From assembly GCA_036346205.1 (NCBI GenBank), contig JARFJB010000754.1, positions 1,340,001 through 1,404,000 on the forward strand: DNA of 64,000 bases, in the 5' to 3' direction. The notes under the pieces were generated by a model that worked only from the letters and a program-made list of their open reading frames with translations, was not told the DNA's origin and did not search any database. This DNA comes from Vesta saturnalis. Taxonomy: Eukaryota > Arthropoda > Insecta > Coleoptera > Lampyridae. Positions 46,392 through 58,504 of this stretch are shown here, piece by piece; positions within the stretch are counted from its first letter, which is position 1, and each line of letters opens with the position of its first letter. Position numbers and translations under genes: made by a program.

Positions 46392-46953
46392 TCAGAGGGA
46401 TGTTCTGCTTTTTTTGGAATTAACGAGGTCTTTAACTGACGTCTTAGGAAAAACATTCATTATTATTCTATCACTATGGATAGGATAGCCCACGGGTGCA
46501 AGGGAAAATTTCTTACATACTTGAAAATCCAAATCTTGTGCATCTTTTAAATAATATTTAATGGTATTTTTTCTACGAGAGTTCTCCAACACAACACTTC
46601 TTTTATTGGTATTTTTAATTGCACTAAATATAAATAGGTGTTATTAAAATATTTAGCTTCTTTGGATTTTTTAATGGTGTATTTTTGTATTTATATTTTC
46701 TATACGTTTCAATAATAATTACAGTGATCGTCCTCAGTAGTGCTTCAAGAATTATTTAAGATGTTAAAATACATTTATGAAATGAGTTAGTATTCTGGAT
46801 CCGTGTTAAAAACTTTAAGGAGGTATCTTTTTTAACACAGATTTTAACACGCTTTTTTATTAAGCTAATGTTGGCGGTAAGCTGCCGATTTGACGCCATG
46901 GTTAAAAGTTTTTTTGGATTGTCAGACATTTCCTTCCCAAACCTTATAATCAT
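46392..46953 (-). pseudogene. Fragment of an unnamed insect multi-copy protein family
   Basis: The upstream piece on the minus strand (46756-46953) includes FGKEMSDNPKKLLTMASNRQ and VKICVKK. The downstream piece (46392-46592, open further to about 46625) reads YYLKDAQDLDFQVCKKF, GYPIHSDRIIMNVFPKTS and VKDLVNSKK. The second piece strongly resembles a widespread uncharacterised insect family with a conserved VCKxFFLxTLGY block. Here the block is mutated to VCKKFSLAPVGY. Between the pieces lies about 160 bp without a clear frame, either an intron or decay. It is probably a pseudogene, possibly transposon-associated. The function of the family is not known to me. Confidence 0.45.
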
Positions 46954-46958
46954 ACATC

Positions 46959-47285
46959 ACCTGCTGAGCATTCGGGAGGCAATGGGTTCGATTCCCGTTA
47001 CCGTCTACCTTGGATGAGTATTTTTCAGGAGGTTTTCTTTGGACACATATAGCGGCATGGTCACTGCGTATACTCACACCCTGTACGGCTATTTAGGTGA
47101 ATTCTGGGGTAGTATCCTCCCCTCAGAACCGTTTCTTCCGATTTTATGCTCACCGCACCTATCGTTAATCTCACCATGGATACGTACTTAATGTATCAAT
47201 GTTGGGAATCCATGATTATAGTTGAAGGAGCTTGGAAACTTCAACCCACCCGCCTGGCGAGGGAATGAAATATGTGGCCTTTTCA
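46959..47285 (+). mobile_element. tRNA-derived SINE, copy 2 (5'-truncated)
   Basis: Matches copy 1 from ACCTGCT-like sequence onward. It keeps the B box GGTTCGATTCC and the body blocks AGCGGCATGGTCACTGCGTA and GTTGGGAATCCAT, but lacks the A-box part. Confidence 0.85.
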
Positions 47286-47480
47286 TTTCTTTATAATAAT
47301 AAAATTGTGTTACTTAACATGAAATTGTATTTAAAAACTTACTGGGGATAATTTGAAAATGTTTTTTTTTGAAGAACTGTCATTTAAAACTGACTTGTAC
47401 CGTTGACTGAAAACTTATTACACAATGCTTGTACATAATATTTATCAACCGTCAAAACAACAAATTTTTTATACAGAAGT

Positions 47481-48835
47481 CTTTTACCTCCATTACATTA
47501 CATTACATAGCGTTCACGCCATTCCCTTGCGGGGAATGTAAAACAATCCCTGCCTCTTATTTGTTTTTTTTATTTACAATCTTTCTCCATGCTTTCCTAT
47601 CTCTGCAAACCTCCCTAGCTTCCGCAAGATTCATGCACTGTTTCTGACATGCGCTTTTATTTTTAAAACTCCTTATCTTTCTTTCTTTCATCATACATTC
47701 TACTGCATTTAGGCAAGTTTTACGCGGAATACTACGCCCTTTTTTCCCACTAACTTCGCTCACATACATTTGTTTCGTTAATCTTGCGTTGTTCATTCTT
47801 TCAATGTGACCAAACCGTATTTCTTTTATACCTGTCTATCATCGTCTTTTCCTCGCCACACTCATTCTTCATCTTATCCCTTTTAGTTATACCATGCGCT
47901 TCTTAGGACTCTCATACCCGCGACATTTAGTTTTCTTTCGTGCTTTTTTTGGCATAGCCATGTCTCAGTTCCATACAGTACTGATGGGACAAACACGCCA
48001 TTATAGATTGCTCGTTTCGCAGCTACCCGTCATCTAATCTCGCCATCCATAGTACCATCTGCAGTGAACAGTCTACTCAGATACACCAACTCATCCACTT
48101 GTTCGACAATCATGCAGGGTAAGTACTCTACTCTCATTTTCACCTTCTCGACTGAATACCACAATCTTAGTTTTGTCACGTGTACTTTTAGGTCCATACT
48201 CTCACAGACTATATCAAACTTCCTCAGAGCAGTTCGTAGCTCGTCACTTAATAAAACTGTGTCATCTGCGTACACCAGAACTGGTACATTTACGTCGCCA
48301 ACTATTACAAGATTTGTATCGGTACATGCTTGCCTAACACATTTATTCATGTATACATTGAACAACCACGTTGACATTACACAGCCATGTCGCACTCCTT
48401 GCTCAATATTAAAGTATTCACTCACACCTCCTCTCACCTAACACATGCCTGGCTACCGTTATATACCGTTTATCAGACCTTTACTTACGCCATATTCATT
48501 TATCATTTCCGGCAGCTTCTCCCTATTCACTCTGTCATATTCTTTTTTCAGATCTACAAACGCAAAGTACAGTTTCGTTTTTACACTTTTCGATCACCTA
48601 GTGGAGACCATCCATCTGACCAACACATCCCCTCCCTGGCATAAAACCACCCTGCTCATCCCAATTCTTAGCTTGTGTAGTTACTCGTACTATTCCAAAT
48701 ACTTTACCAGGTACACTGAGCAGACCTATTCCTCTGTACTGATTGCAAAAACTACAGAGAAATCTTTTACATCCCGGCGAGGTAAAACACTTGACATTTT
48801 TAAGAAAATTTGAACTGTGGGATACAGTTTTTGAA
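47481..48835 (-). pseudogene. Non-LTR retrotransposon (RTE/CR1-like), 3' part
   Basis: Minus-strand reverse transcriptase of a LINE. An upstream region in shifting frames (48445-48813) leads into a 135-codon open stretch (48030-48437) with FNIEQGVRHGCVMSTWLFNV and the intact catalytic box VLVYADDTVLLSDEL, then EQVDELVYLSRLFTADGTMD. A further stretch (47557-47796) reads QMYVSEVSGKKGRSIPRKT and EAREVCRDRKAWRKIV, the conserved C-terminal tail of such proteins. Stops and frameshifts separate the pieces, so this copy is dead. The 3' end finishes in a short ATTAC tandem (47492-47508), a typical tail for RTE-like elements. The endonuclease domain is absent (5' truncated). Confidence 0.85.
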
Positions 48836-50272
48836 AAAATTTTGTGTTATACTTGATTGCGAAATTCTTTTGCATTCTCGAGTAACTTTCTTCTCAAATG
48901 CAAAAATTTCACATTTCGCCATCTAGTATAAAATGAATTTATATTCTTTAAACTTACTTTATGAAATTCCACATTTAATACCACTAATATTTAAAAATCA
49001 ACATAATTCCACAATTTCTTTTATATAATAATGTATTTCTCTAAGTGTTTCAATATAACATGTATCAAGATAAAATGTATAAGTAAAATAACAAACAAGT
49101 AGTTACGGTAACAAATCATTAAGGTAAAATAGCAAACGATGTAAATTATAATTCTATATTTAAAATATCTGTAAAAGGTGAATCTATAAGATCAACCTGT
49201 TCGTTCATTACACGTACTTTCTGTTTGTGTTTATAAGTTTCGAATGCTTCCAAAACATCTAATTTGTCTTTTTTATTATAAAAATGTAAAAATTTAATGT
49301 AGTTTGCATTAAATCAACATTTAAAAACATTGTTATTAGTTTTGAAAGCTAGTTCGTACTTCCTGTTCTTTTGTAATACGTAACCTACTTTTTATGTTTA
49401 ATGCGTAAATCTAGAAAATTAAAGGCTCTATTTTGTTCTTTCTGTAGTATAAGTTTTTGGATGTAAATGGTTAACATTAATTAACAACACATCAATGAAA
49501 AAAAACAATTAAATTAAATTGTGGAATTATATTGTTTTTAAAGCATTAGTGCTATTTATTATAAAAATAAATATTTTACATTTAGGGTCGATCTTTCCAT
49601 TTTCTAATAAATTTATTTACCGAACAAATTGCTATACAATTTCATGGGTATCCAGGGTAATTATGAGGAGAATACAGTAATTAGGAGATGGAAAGACTGA
49701 AGAAAGTATACTCACGATAATCTGACTGAAAAATGCGCCAACCGCATAAAATACACTTTTTTTTTTAATTTCCGTTGTGTTTTGAACACTTCATAGGCTG
49801 CCCTTATTACGGTTGTACACGTTATGTTCTACTATTCAACAAACACCACAAGAGCACACGGAGCAAAATAAACATTCACAATAACAACAAATCCACTGCC
49901 GCACACGTGTCGTTAAATTCATAAACATAATCTAAATTTTATCCTCATTGCTAAATCCAAAAGTCTTGACTTATAACGTTTACGACAAATCCTAGTAAAA
50001 TTGAAACCTTATGTTTCTTGTACATATTCTAAGTCCGTAAGACGCATCTGAAATCATCAAGCATCGAACAGATAGGACAATTTAACTTTGCATTTTAGGA
50101 ACTCATATTTTTTTTAATATTATCATTAAATTTCGAACTGCTAAGTATGACTTTTGGACTAAGCACGAATAAAATACGATATTTTGAGCAAGTACAGTAT
50201 GAGCAAAAATTTTCGTCGTCGAGTGGCCGTTGGAATTTAAGTTAATTAAATGTTGGCAATAACTGACAATAA
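48836..50272. other. Anonymous AT-rich region
   Basis: No gene or repeat recognised. Confidence 0.4.
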
Positions 50273-51371
50273 CACTGAAGTGTACTTATACTGAAACGAG
50301 CACTGTGTCCGCCAGCCCGATCTGAGAGAGAGAGGGCCACAAGGGACACCTCTTCCTACTTTCGAGCGTACGTGCATGCGTAGAGCAGCCGACTGTCGTG
50401 TTGCAACGTTTGAAAATGATTTGATATGTTTTGAATACTTTTTTGCACGATTGGGCTTTTTCGTTTATTTACCATATCTGTTTCCAAGACTGTAGGACAT
50501 GTTTACTGGTTGCGAGGCCCAACTCGTCGGTAATATTTTACTTACCGACGTCTTTTACTTACCAACGTAAAATTATATATAGGTATTATAAGAAAAAAAA
50601 TTTAGACATTTCTATTTAAAACGTCACTTTTGACTTTTCGTTATTTAGTAGAAATTAAATAATTTAAATTGTGGTAAATTTAATACAATCGTGCAAAAAA
50701 CAGTATGAGCATCACGAACATTAAGGGTTGTACCGATCTCCAGCCAAATTGGAGGCTTCGCTATCGCTCAGCCTTCCAACATGGCCATCGACCGGTAAAC
50801 GTCCCTTACTGTTCTTGATACTCAATATACTATAATGATCCATTTTTCAATAATTTGTTAATAACATGGGCATTTACAAATATCCATTGAAACTCATTTT
50901 ACCTACTCTTATACTCAGTCATATTACAAAAATAATGAACTACAAAAATAATTTCAAGGCATAATCAATGCTATTCATTAAACTTCGCATTTTTATTAAC
51001 CATAAAAGATGATTTTATAAATTACACGTGCCCGCATTACATTAGCGGTGTGTATAAAAATGGTAATCAATTTGTAAATATGTATAAAAATATAACCGTA
51101 AAAAACAAACGTGATGACAACATTATATAAGTTGGTGTATAAATGCAACAAACAATAACCAGTATAGTAAAAATCAATAATTAATAGTAAATGATAATTA
51201 AATTTTTGTTAATTTGTTTGGGAGCGACGGTCTGCACTTTCGCACAGCGCATGCGCGCAAAGCGTTATACGAAAAGGACAGGGGTGACCCTTGCGCGCCA
51301 TCTCTCTCACCTCGCGGCTTTTCTATGACCAAGACCGCCAATGCGCGTTCCAGTATAAGTACAATTCACTG
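50273..51371. mobile_element. Non-autonomous hAT-like element
   Basis: The ends CACTGAAGTGTACTTATACTG (left) and CAGTGAATTGTACTTATACT (right, inverted) match. The arms continue for about 150 bp with GC-rich blocks such as AGAGAGAG-GGC and GCATGCG. The flanks GACAATAA and GTTAATAA agree at six of eight positions, so an 8-bp duplication is plausible. The 106-codon frame at 51214-51534 overlaps the right arm and is not a gene. Confidence 0.55.
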
Positions 51372-54353
51372 GTTAATAATAACAATCATTTTGAACACTT
51401 ACTTTAATAGACAAGTTGTTTTTCTGTTTATTGCATTTCTTCTAAATAACCTCAAAACGAAAGCGCGCTGTCAAACACCGACAGCTATCGCTGACGGCGC
51501 AGCGTCAGAATTTCCAACTCTTCTTAAATTTTAAAAACTAATTCGCACCGCCTTCCCAACGACAAAGGTATTTGCTCATATGGTATTTGCTTAACATGTC
51601 ACAGATACGCCACATATCACCATTTATTTTGCGTATTTGCAGTTTAGGTACGACTTTCCGACTTTGTACGCCGATAGATTTCATTTCATTAAAGCCAACT
51701 ATGCAAAAATCTTAAAATCGAATTATTGATCAATTACGATCTTCTGTTTTAGTACGGAGGAATTGAAACTATGGATTACGACAAAACTGAGGCAATGCTT
51801 ACAAAAAAGTACCATCACACACCATTACTTTTGAAAATAGACATTAAAAAATTATATGTGCTTTTTTTACTATAGTATCCACGGGGTACGCTAACATAAA
51901 ATATTAATCATCAATTAATATAAATGGTAACGGAACTGTAACGGAACTAGAGAAGATTAGATGAAAAAAGTTAACACAAGAGCAACATTTGTCTTTAACA
52001 AGCAAGTTGATAATAATCAATCAATCTTTAATAACAATCCCACTTATGAAAGTAGGTGACATCAAAACAAGTATAAAATCTTCCATAAAAGAGAGAAAGA
52101 TAGAGATTAAGTGTCACCGTTTCAGATATACTAATTATGATGTGGTCAACTTATAAAATTTCCTTCTATTAGACAAATTTTTTATTTGGAAAATTAATGG
52201 CATGGATGTTACTAACATAACGGTCTCTCTTAAGGCATAAAAGACTGAATTAGAAATGTGACCCATTCAGATAAACTGTACTGTTTTATCATTTGTGTTT
52301 TTAACAATCTCATCTTAAAAAAATCTGTATATTTAGTAAGTAATCATCATTATAATTAAAAAATATATCTTAATGATATGAATGACCTTAATAATTTCCG
52401 TATATTTAAATTATTTTCTGGCCTGGCATCAACGCTTAAAATATATTATTTAAGCTCAAAATGAAAAATGAAATTTCAGTGATGTTCAAAATCACATTCA
52501 GTAATCATTTAATTTTAGTAACACCTATATTTAAATTTTTACAGTTACTAAGAGGAAGCTTATAAATACAGCTGTTATACATCAAAAACTTTCTGTCAGT
52601 ATTTTTAATCTTTGGTACAGGACTTTATCAACGTCAGTGTCTAAGTATCTTTTGTCAAAACAATATTATAGTGTGAAGTTTAAAGTGAAAAATAGAGTAG
52701 AACTATCTAAACGGAAATTGCCTTTCAAATAAAATTATAGAAAACGGAAGCTATTTGTCGTCTTTCACTTACAAAGCTGGAGTATTTTGGTGCATCCCAA
52801 TTTCGTAATATTAAAAATAACAAATTGATGAAACAAAAACTAAAGAAAGTTGCGTGTTTATGCACAGGCTTCTGTGTACGCATTTTATTTACTAAGTTTC
52901 TCTAACCTAAATTTGTAATCCATGAGAAAGTAGTATTTCTACTTTTTGAAATTTTCATTATTTTGTACTCCGAGCATCCTTTACGCTTTTACAAACATGG
53001 AGAAATACAAATATGATGATAAAATATTATTACAGATAGCTGTTTATAGAATTATTACAGAGTAGTAAACACATCCGTTTCTGTTAAAAAAACTGTTATA
53101 AAACCCCGTTCATGATAGTACCGTATGTAATCTATTAATTGACTTTAAAATACCTGGTTCAATGACCGTAACATATGCAGAGAATTATCAATAAACTGTC
53201 CACATAAATGAACTTTTATTTCATAGGTACCATATATATTTAGTAAAATACAAATTTGAAGTTAGTTCTCCAATAAGAATTTTGACACATACCACCGACA
53301 TACCACACTACTTTTCACCAAAGAAATGTCAGAAATGTAATCACATTTAATTTCTAAACAAACATTTTACGTTTCCAAACACTACATTCCTAGTTAAAGT
53401 GTTAAATAAAATAGCGAGCCCGCAATCCAAGAAGAGGCATTTAATATAATCTTTCCAGCTATTATCTAGGAAATTAATAAAAAACGATTATGACTTGTGT
53501 TGTAAGATGCAGTTTGGTTAAAATATGGAAGTATATATATTTGCATCTGAATAAATACGGCTTTAGGTCGCAATTACCGTTGTGACATAGTATCATGGAC
53601 ATTATATTTTGGTAATGTCGCGTATTTCTAGATACGTTTACAAACTTTAAGCATTCTCACAGCAACCGTCGCTGTCTTCTTCAGTAAGATATTTTTATCA
53701 GTAAACGTAACGTCAAGCAATTTTCTTTTACTTCTAATGCACAGCAATGGTAGTTTTTGCGACAATCATTTATAAGATATTTTTTAACTTACGCGTTTTC
53801 ACTTTGTTAGAAGCGTGTAACTGTTAAGTATATAAAATGAATAATTAACAACAATGAAACCAGATTTACTTATTAATAGTGTAGTCAAGGAAACGTATTT
53901 CAAAGCTGTTGTAATTTAATCTTGGAATTAGTAACTTGTGTTCTAATTTTATTAATTTACAGATTTATATAGGAGTTTATAGAGCATTTACCATTTTGAT
54001 CAGAATCGCTTTCTGTACCTCGCTTCGTTCGACAGGCGCATATTCAAGCTCAGCACCCAAAGGACAGATAGATAAGGTAAAAGTTGCATTTTTCACGTTT
54101 GTATAAATTTCATCAGATAAAATTAATAATCAAAGTCACTCAAATCAAGCTTATATTTCTAAGCTGTTTCGGAAAATAAAAGTGACTACCTATCCGGCCA
54201 GCGGGGGTAAAAATTTGAAATTGAAATTTTTTGAAATCATCAACATAATAAGCCGTTATATTGATAAAATATAACCAAAAGTAAAATAAATATAAAAATA
54301 AAATTATTTATAAAATTAATAAGTTTTAATTTTTACATTACACAGGGTGTGTA
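51372..54353. other. Anonymous region, about 3 kb
   Basis: AT-rich, no recognisable coding sequence, repeat or RNA gene. CACAGGGTGTG just before 54351 resembles another TACAGGGTG-type end and may be a relic into which element B inserted. Confidence 0.4.
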
Positions 54354-54940
54354 CAGGCTGTCCCAAATTCGAGGGCAAGCACGAGGATCTCGCTTATTAT
54401 AAGAGATAGGATATAGGTTTAAATTCGGCACTTTTGCTAAATTCGATGCCGAGTAATAATCTGAAAAGAAATTTGAGCTAACTCGAATGGATTTGGTTTT
54501 ATGCTCAAAAAACTAAAAATTTCGATTTTTGTTTTTCGCGTTTGGCTACCTTATTATTAGGAATTTTCAAAATTCGATTAAACATTATTAAGGGAACTTT
54601 TTACGCACAATACTAATACGGTATTAAAAATATTATGCGACGTTTTGTTTATTCTGAACCATCATCAGGTTTATTTTTTCTTATCGGGGTTAAGACATAT
54701 TTTTATGGCGTTGGATGGAGAATGTTATGCTGATTTTAGCAATATATAACACTTCATGGTTTGATCGACTGCGAACTAAAATACTCTTAAATTAAAAACT
54801 AAATATTACATTATCACGATACCCATGAATCAAACAAAACTCAGGAGTTGGCTTTTGTCATGTCATTTTCTAATTGTAATAAGGGTAATAACTGCAAGAT
54901 CCTTCGTGTTAGTGCTTTAAAATTTGCAAGTTTCTTTAGA

Positions 54941-57146
54941 ATGTTTTCAAATTCAGAAAAACGAGACATGATAAGGATATTTTACAGCTGCAATAGAAAT
55001 AGTGTCAGAGCAGAACACAGATATTTAGAGGAATATCCGGAGAGGCAGCAACCAAACCAGAGATATTTTTTTAAATTAGACCAAAATTTGCGAGAATTTG
55101 GATGTTTTCAGAAACCTCGAAATGCATATGGTAGCAGACTAGACAGAGATGCCGAAGAAGAAATATTACATCACGTACTATTTGTTAGTATTATACTAAT
55201 TATAAGAATTTCCACTCACTTCACTGCTAATTTCAGCAGACATTTTTTTGGAGAGTTATGACTTTATGTTACCCATCTTAGGTTCAAGAAAATCCTTCAA
55301 CATCTACCAGAGAAATAGAGCAAACTATTGAAGTGCCAAAAACGATAGTTTGGCGAGTGTTAAAGCAACACCGTTATAAACCATTTAAGTTACACGTTAG
55401 TCAAACTCTTCGGCCTGGGAACGATATGAGACGGTTGGATTTTTGTAACCAACTTAATACCAACATGCTAGAAAATCGCAACTTTCTCAATCAAATAATT
55501 TGGACGGATGAGTGCAATTTTTACACTAATGGAATGTTTAATCGTAATAACGAGCACTACTGGTCCGTTGAAAATCCACGAATTAACAGGCAAATGCGAG
55601 GACAAGGCCACCGGTCCTTTAACGTGTGGGTTGGAATCTGGAAGGATAGGCTCCTTGGGCCAATTATTTACGAAGGTATCCTAACGTCCCAACGCTACCT
55701 CGCATTTCTAACACACGAAATATCAGACCTTTTGGATGATGTTCCGCTAAACGAAAGATGGACTCTCTGGTGGCAAATGGACGGAGCTCCTCCTCATAAT
55801 GCTGCGATAATAATTGAATATCTTAACGGCGAATTTCCTGATAAATGGATGGGAAATAGGGGACCACTTAGGAGGTCCAGATTTAACCCCTTTAGATTAC
55901 TTCCGCTGGGGCTATTTAAAAAATATGATTTATAAGACGCCACCGCAAAATATAGAAGAACTCCAGAATAGAGTTGTTAATGAATAGAATAGTTTTACTG
56001 TCAGAAAAGAAAATTAATAATTAAATAAGCATTAAAGTTTTGGACTTACCGACAAAAAACACCTAACCAAAAATTAGATCAGCGCTGCTGCAAACAGAGA
56101 AACGCACTTCACGGTCCAATGAGGCGAGCTGACTGTCCGTTTGCGTCGCTGTCTGTTAGAGGCCACCTTCCCTCGTACTTCACGTGGCGTGACGTGTTGC
56201 TACGTTCTATTTTGACAGAGTTACGGAGGTGGGCGCCATTACCCAGTAAGCACCATTCCCCCTCCCTACCCTACCAGAAATACGTGAAGAAGTTAGAAGA
56301 CGTGTAGATTTGAAAATGATAATTTACTTTGTTATTTCTGGATATGCGGTTATTTTCCATATAACACGTCTTCAAAGTTGAGAATAAATAAATTTATGAT
56401 TCCGTTTGCGGAATTAATACTTTTGGATTAAGCGCTTTTTTCAAAAAGCCCGTAAGTGTTCTTTTTTGATCCGTTTATAGTAATTGAGAATTGTAAAAAA
56501 GCGTAAACATGTTGAAAGTACCATGCACATTACTTATGCGAGGTATATGTTTGACTTACCTATTTCAGCGCAGACACCCACCTCAGGATATATTTTACCC
56601 TAAACTTGAAGAAAAATGGCTAAATATTACTTTCAATCTTCATAACGTTTACATAATGTTAACCTACTACTCTCATTAAACACAGTCCTTATTTACTGGA
56701 GAAGATATTAACTGTAAGTCTGACACTCAGGTATGCACTGTCTGTGCTCACCAACAGCAAACGTTCATGTTCGTCAGCACATGAACGCGTGTACAGCTAC
56801 TGACAGAAGTAATGTCCGTCACATAGGTAAACAGCAATAATATGGGTAAACAGATCTAGTCCATATTAAACAATTCCTTTTCAAGTGCGAATTTAAAATA
56901 AAATGGCAACAGTTGGATCAAAGAACGTAAACATTTTTACTTGCATAAATATCGGTATAACCAAATTCATTTCTGAACCAAATAATTCAGATTAATTACC
57001 AAAAGCAAGCAAACATTGGTTTACATTTTCACTTTTGAACAAAAAAACGTCAAATTCCCAGGCGAACCATTCAAAGAAGCGTAAACAATTGTAGAACTCG
57101 TTACTGTATTCAAGAAGGAGGAAACTTGTTCGAACATTTATTATAA
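54941..57146 (+). pseudogene. Tc1/mariner-type transposase (element B), interrupted
   Basis: Exon 1 (54941-55174) starts MFSNSEKRDMIRIFYSC and encodes the DUF4817-type DNA-binding part. A GT-AG intron (55175-55281, 107 bp) sits at the same place as in A. Exon 2 starts VQENPSTSTREI, continues with the second helix-turn-helix (VPKTIVWRVLKQHRYKPF), and has IIWTDECNF (first Asp) and WWQMDGAPPHNAA (second Asp, about 55780). A net 11-bp loss near 55875 removes the WPAK segment and shifts the frame. The third catalytic motif is then readable only in another frame, as RLLPLGLF instead of DYF-W-GY. A 1.07-kb insertion begins at about 55985. The gene's end resumes at about 57051 and closes with IQEGGNLFEHLL and a stop at 57144-57146. 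Confidence 0.85.
55985..57050. mobile_element. 1.07-kb insertion inside the element B transposase
   Basis: The break points are read by comparison with copy A, where GTTAATGAA runs directly on to AAATTCCCAGGCG. The insert has a CpG-rich core (about 56090-56280) and AATAAATAAAT near 56385. It has no coding region that I recognise and no clear inverted or TG...CA ends. A solo-LTR-like or unclassified non-autonomous element is possible. Confidence 0.6.
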
Positions 57147-57828
57147 TAATTTTTGTTTGTTTGTCTGTGTAATTATTTTGTTGTTACCTATCGATAAATT
57201 TGCGTTATCGCTATTATGACCGTGTTACATAGACCTACTTGTTTGAGTTGTTTGTTAATGTTTTTTTTTTAATTGTTTAAATGTTTTTATATTTTTTTGG
57301 ATGTTCTAACGAGTTTAACAAATTAAATAAGTAGAACTACTGTCATTATTCCTTGCTGGAACCAAGAAGGCGGAATCTTGTTCTTCGTATTTTTCTCATT
57401 ATTTTAGTTCGCAGTCGATCAAACCATAAAGTGTTATATATTGCTAAAATCAGCATAACATTCTCCATCCAACGACATAAAAATATATCTTAACCCCCAT
57501 AAGAAAAAATAAACCTGATGATGGTTCAGAATAAACGAAACGTCACATAATATTTTTGATACCGTATTAGTATTGTGCGTAAAAAGGTGCCTTAATAATG
57601 TTTAGTCGAATTTTGAAAATTGCTAATAATAAGGTGGCCAAACGCGAAAACGAAAATCGAAATTTTAGTTTTTGAGCATAAAACCAAATCCATTCGAGTT
57701 AGCTCAAATTTCTTTTCAGATTATTACTCGGCATCGAATTTAGCAAAAGTGCCGAATTTAAACCTATATCCTATCTCTTATAATAAGCGAAATCCCCATG
57801 CTTGCCCTCGAATTTGGGACAGCCTGTA

Positions 57829-58160
57829 CATTAAGGATAAACCGACTCGAAAAACTTTCCCACTTTCGATTATTGAGTCGATTCAATAAAAAGCAAGTGA
57901 AAAGATTTATTAAATTTTAATTTAATTTAATTAAGTTTAGTTTTCTTAATTACACATCTCTATTGCATTAAAAAAAAGTTCACCTGTCCCCAAGTGGGAA
58001 CCGGTTTCTATATTTCATTAAAGCAATAAAATTTAGCTATATATCAACTGAGACAGTACACCCCGCCGCTAAATGTGCATCATGACTGGTATTTCAAGGC
58101 AGTTTAAGGAGATAATCATTATTTTTTAAATTCATGGACAATATGAGATATCTAACAAAT
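57829..58160. other. AT-rich spacer
   Basis: No gene or repeat recognised. Confidence 0.4.
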
Positions 58161-58167
58161 ATCTGGT

Positions 58168-58504
58168 GTGGAACAACACACTCACACACTCACTAGCTCA
58201 CACACTCACACACTGACACACACACGCACGCGCACACGCACACATACTCACGCTCACTCACTCACTCACTCACTCGCTCACTCGCTCGCACGCACGCCCG
58301 CACGCACCCACGCACGCATGTACGCACACACACCACGCACGCACGCTCGCGCACACACACACGCACACACGCACACACGCACACATACACCTCACACGCA
58401 CGCGCACGCCCGCACATGTCACACACTCAACGCGGCCACACGGACATCACTCACGCACTCACGCACTCACTCACTCACTCTCTCACTCACCCACCCACCC
58501 AACA
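58168..58504. repeat. Mixed (CA)n / (ACTC)n / (CACG)n microsatellite
   Basis: About 340 bp of interleaved CACA, CTCACTCA, CGCACGCA and CCCACCCA runs. All plus-strand frames avoid stops only because of the repeat composition. Confidence 0.9.

Larger units (their letters stand above)
54354..57826 (+). mobile_element. Element B: Tc1/mariner-type, about 430-bp inverted ends
   Basis: Bounded by TA (54352-54353 and 57827-57828) with ends CAGGCTGTCCCAAATTC. The arms, 54354 to about 54782 and about 57402 to 57826, are close inverted copies over their whole length. The transposase is on the plus strand. Compared with element A (41056-42823), B has an extra 455 bp at its 5' end, about 190 bp more near the 3' arm, and a 1.07-kb insertion inside the gene (55985 to about 57050). 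Confidence 0.9.

Noticed and set aside
57620..57889. 89-codon plus-strand open frame
   Set aside because: It lies almost entirely in the right terminal repeat of element B and is not a gene.
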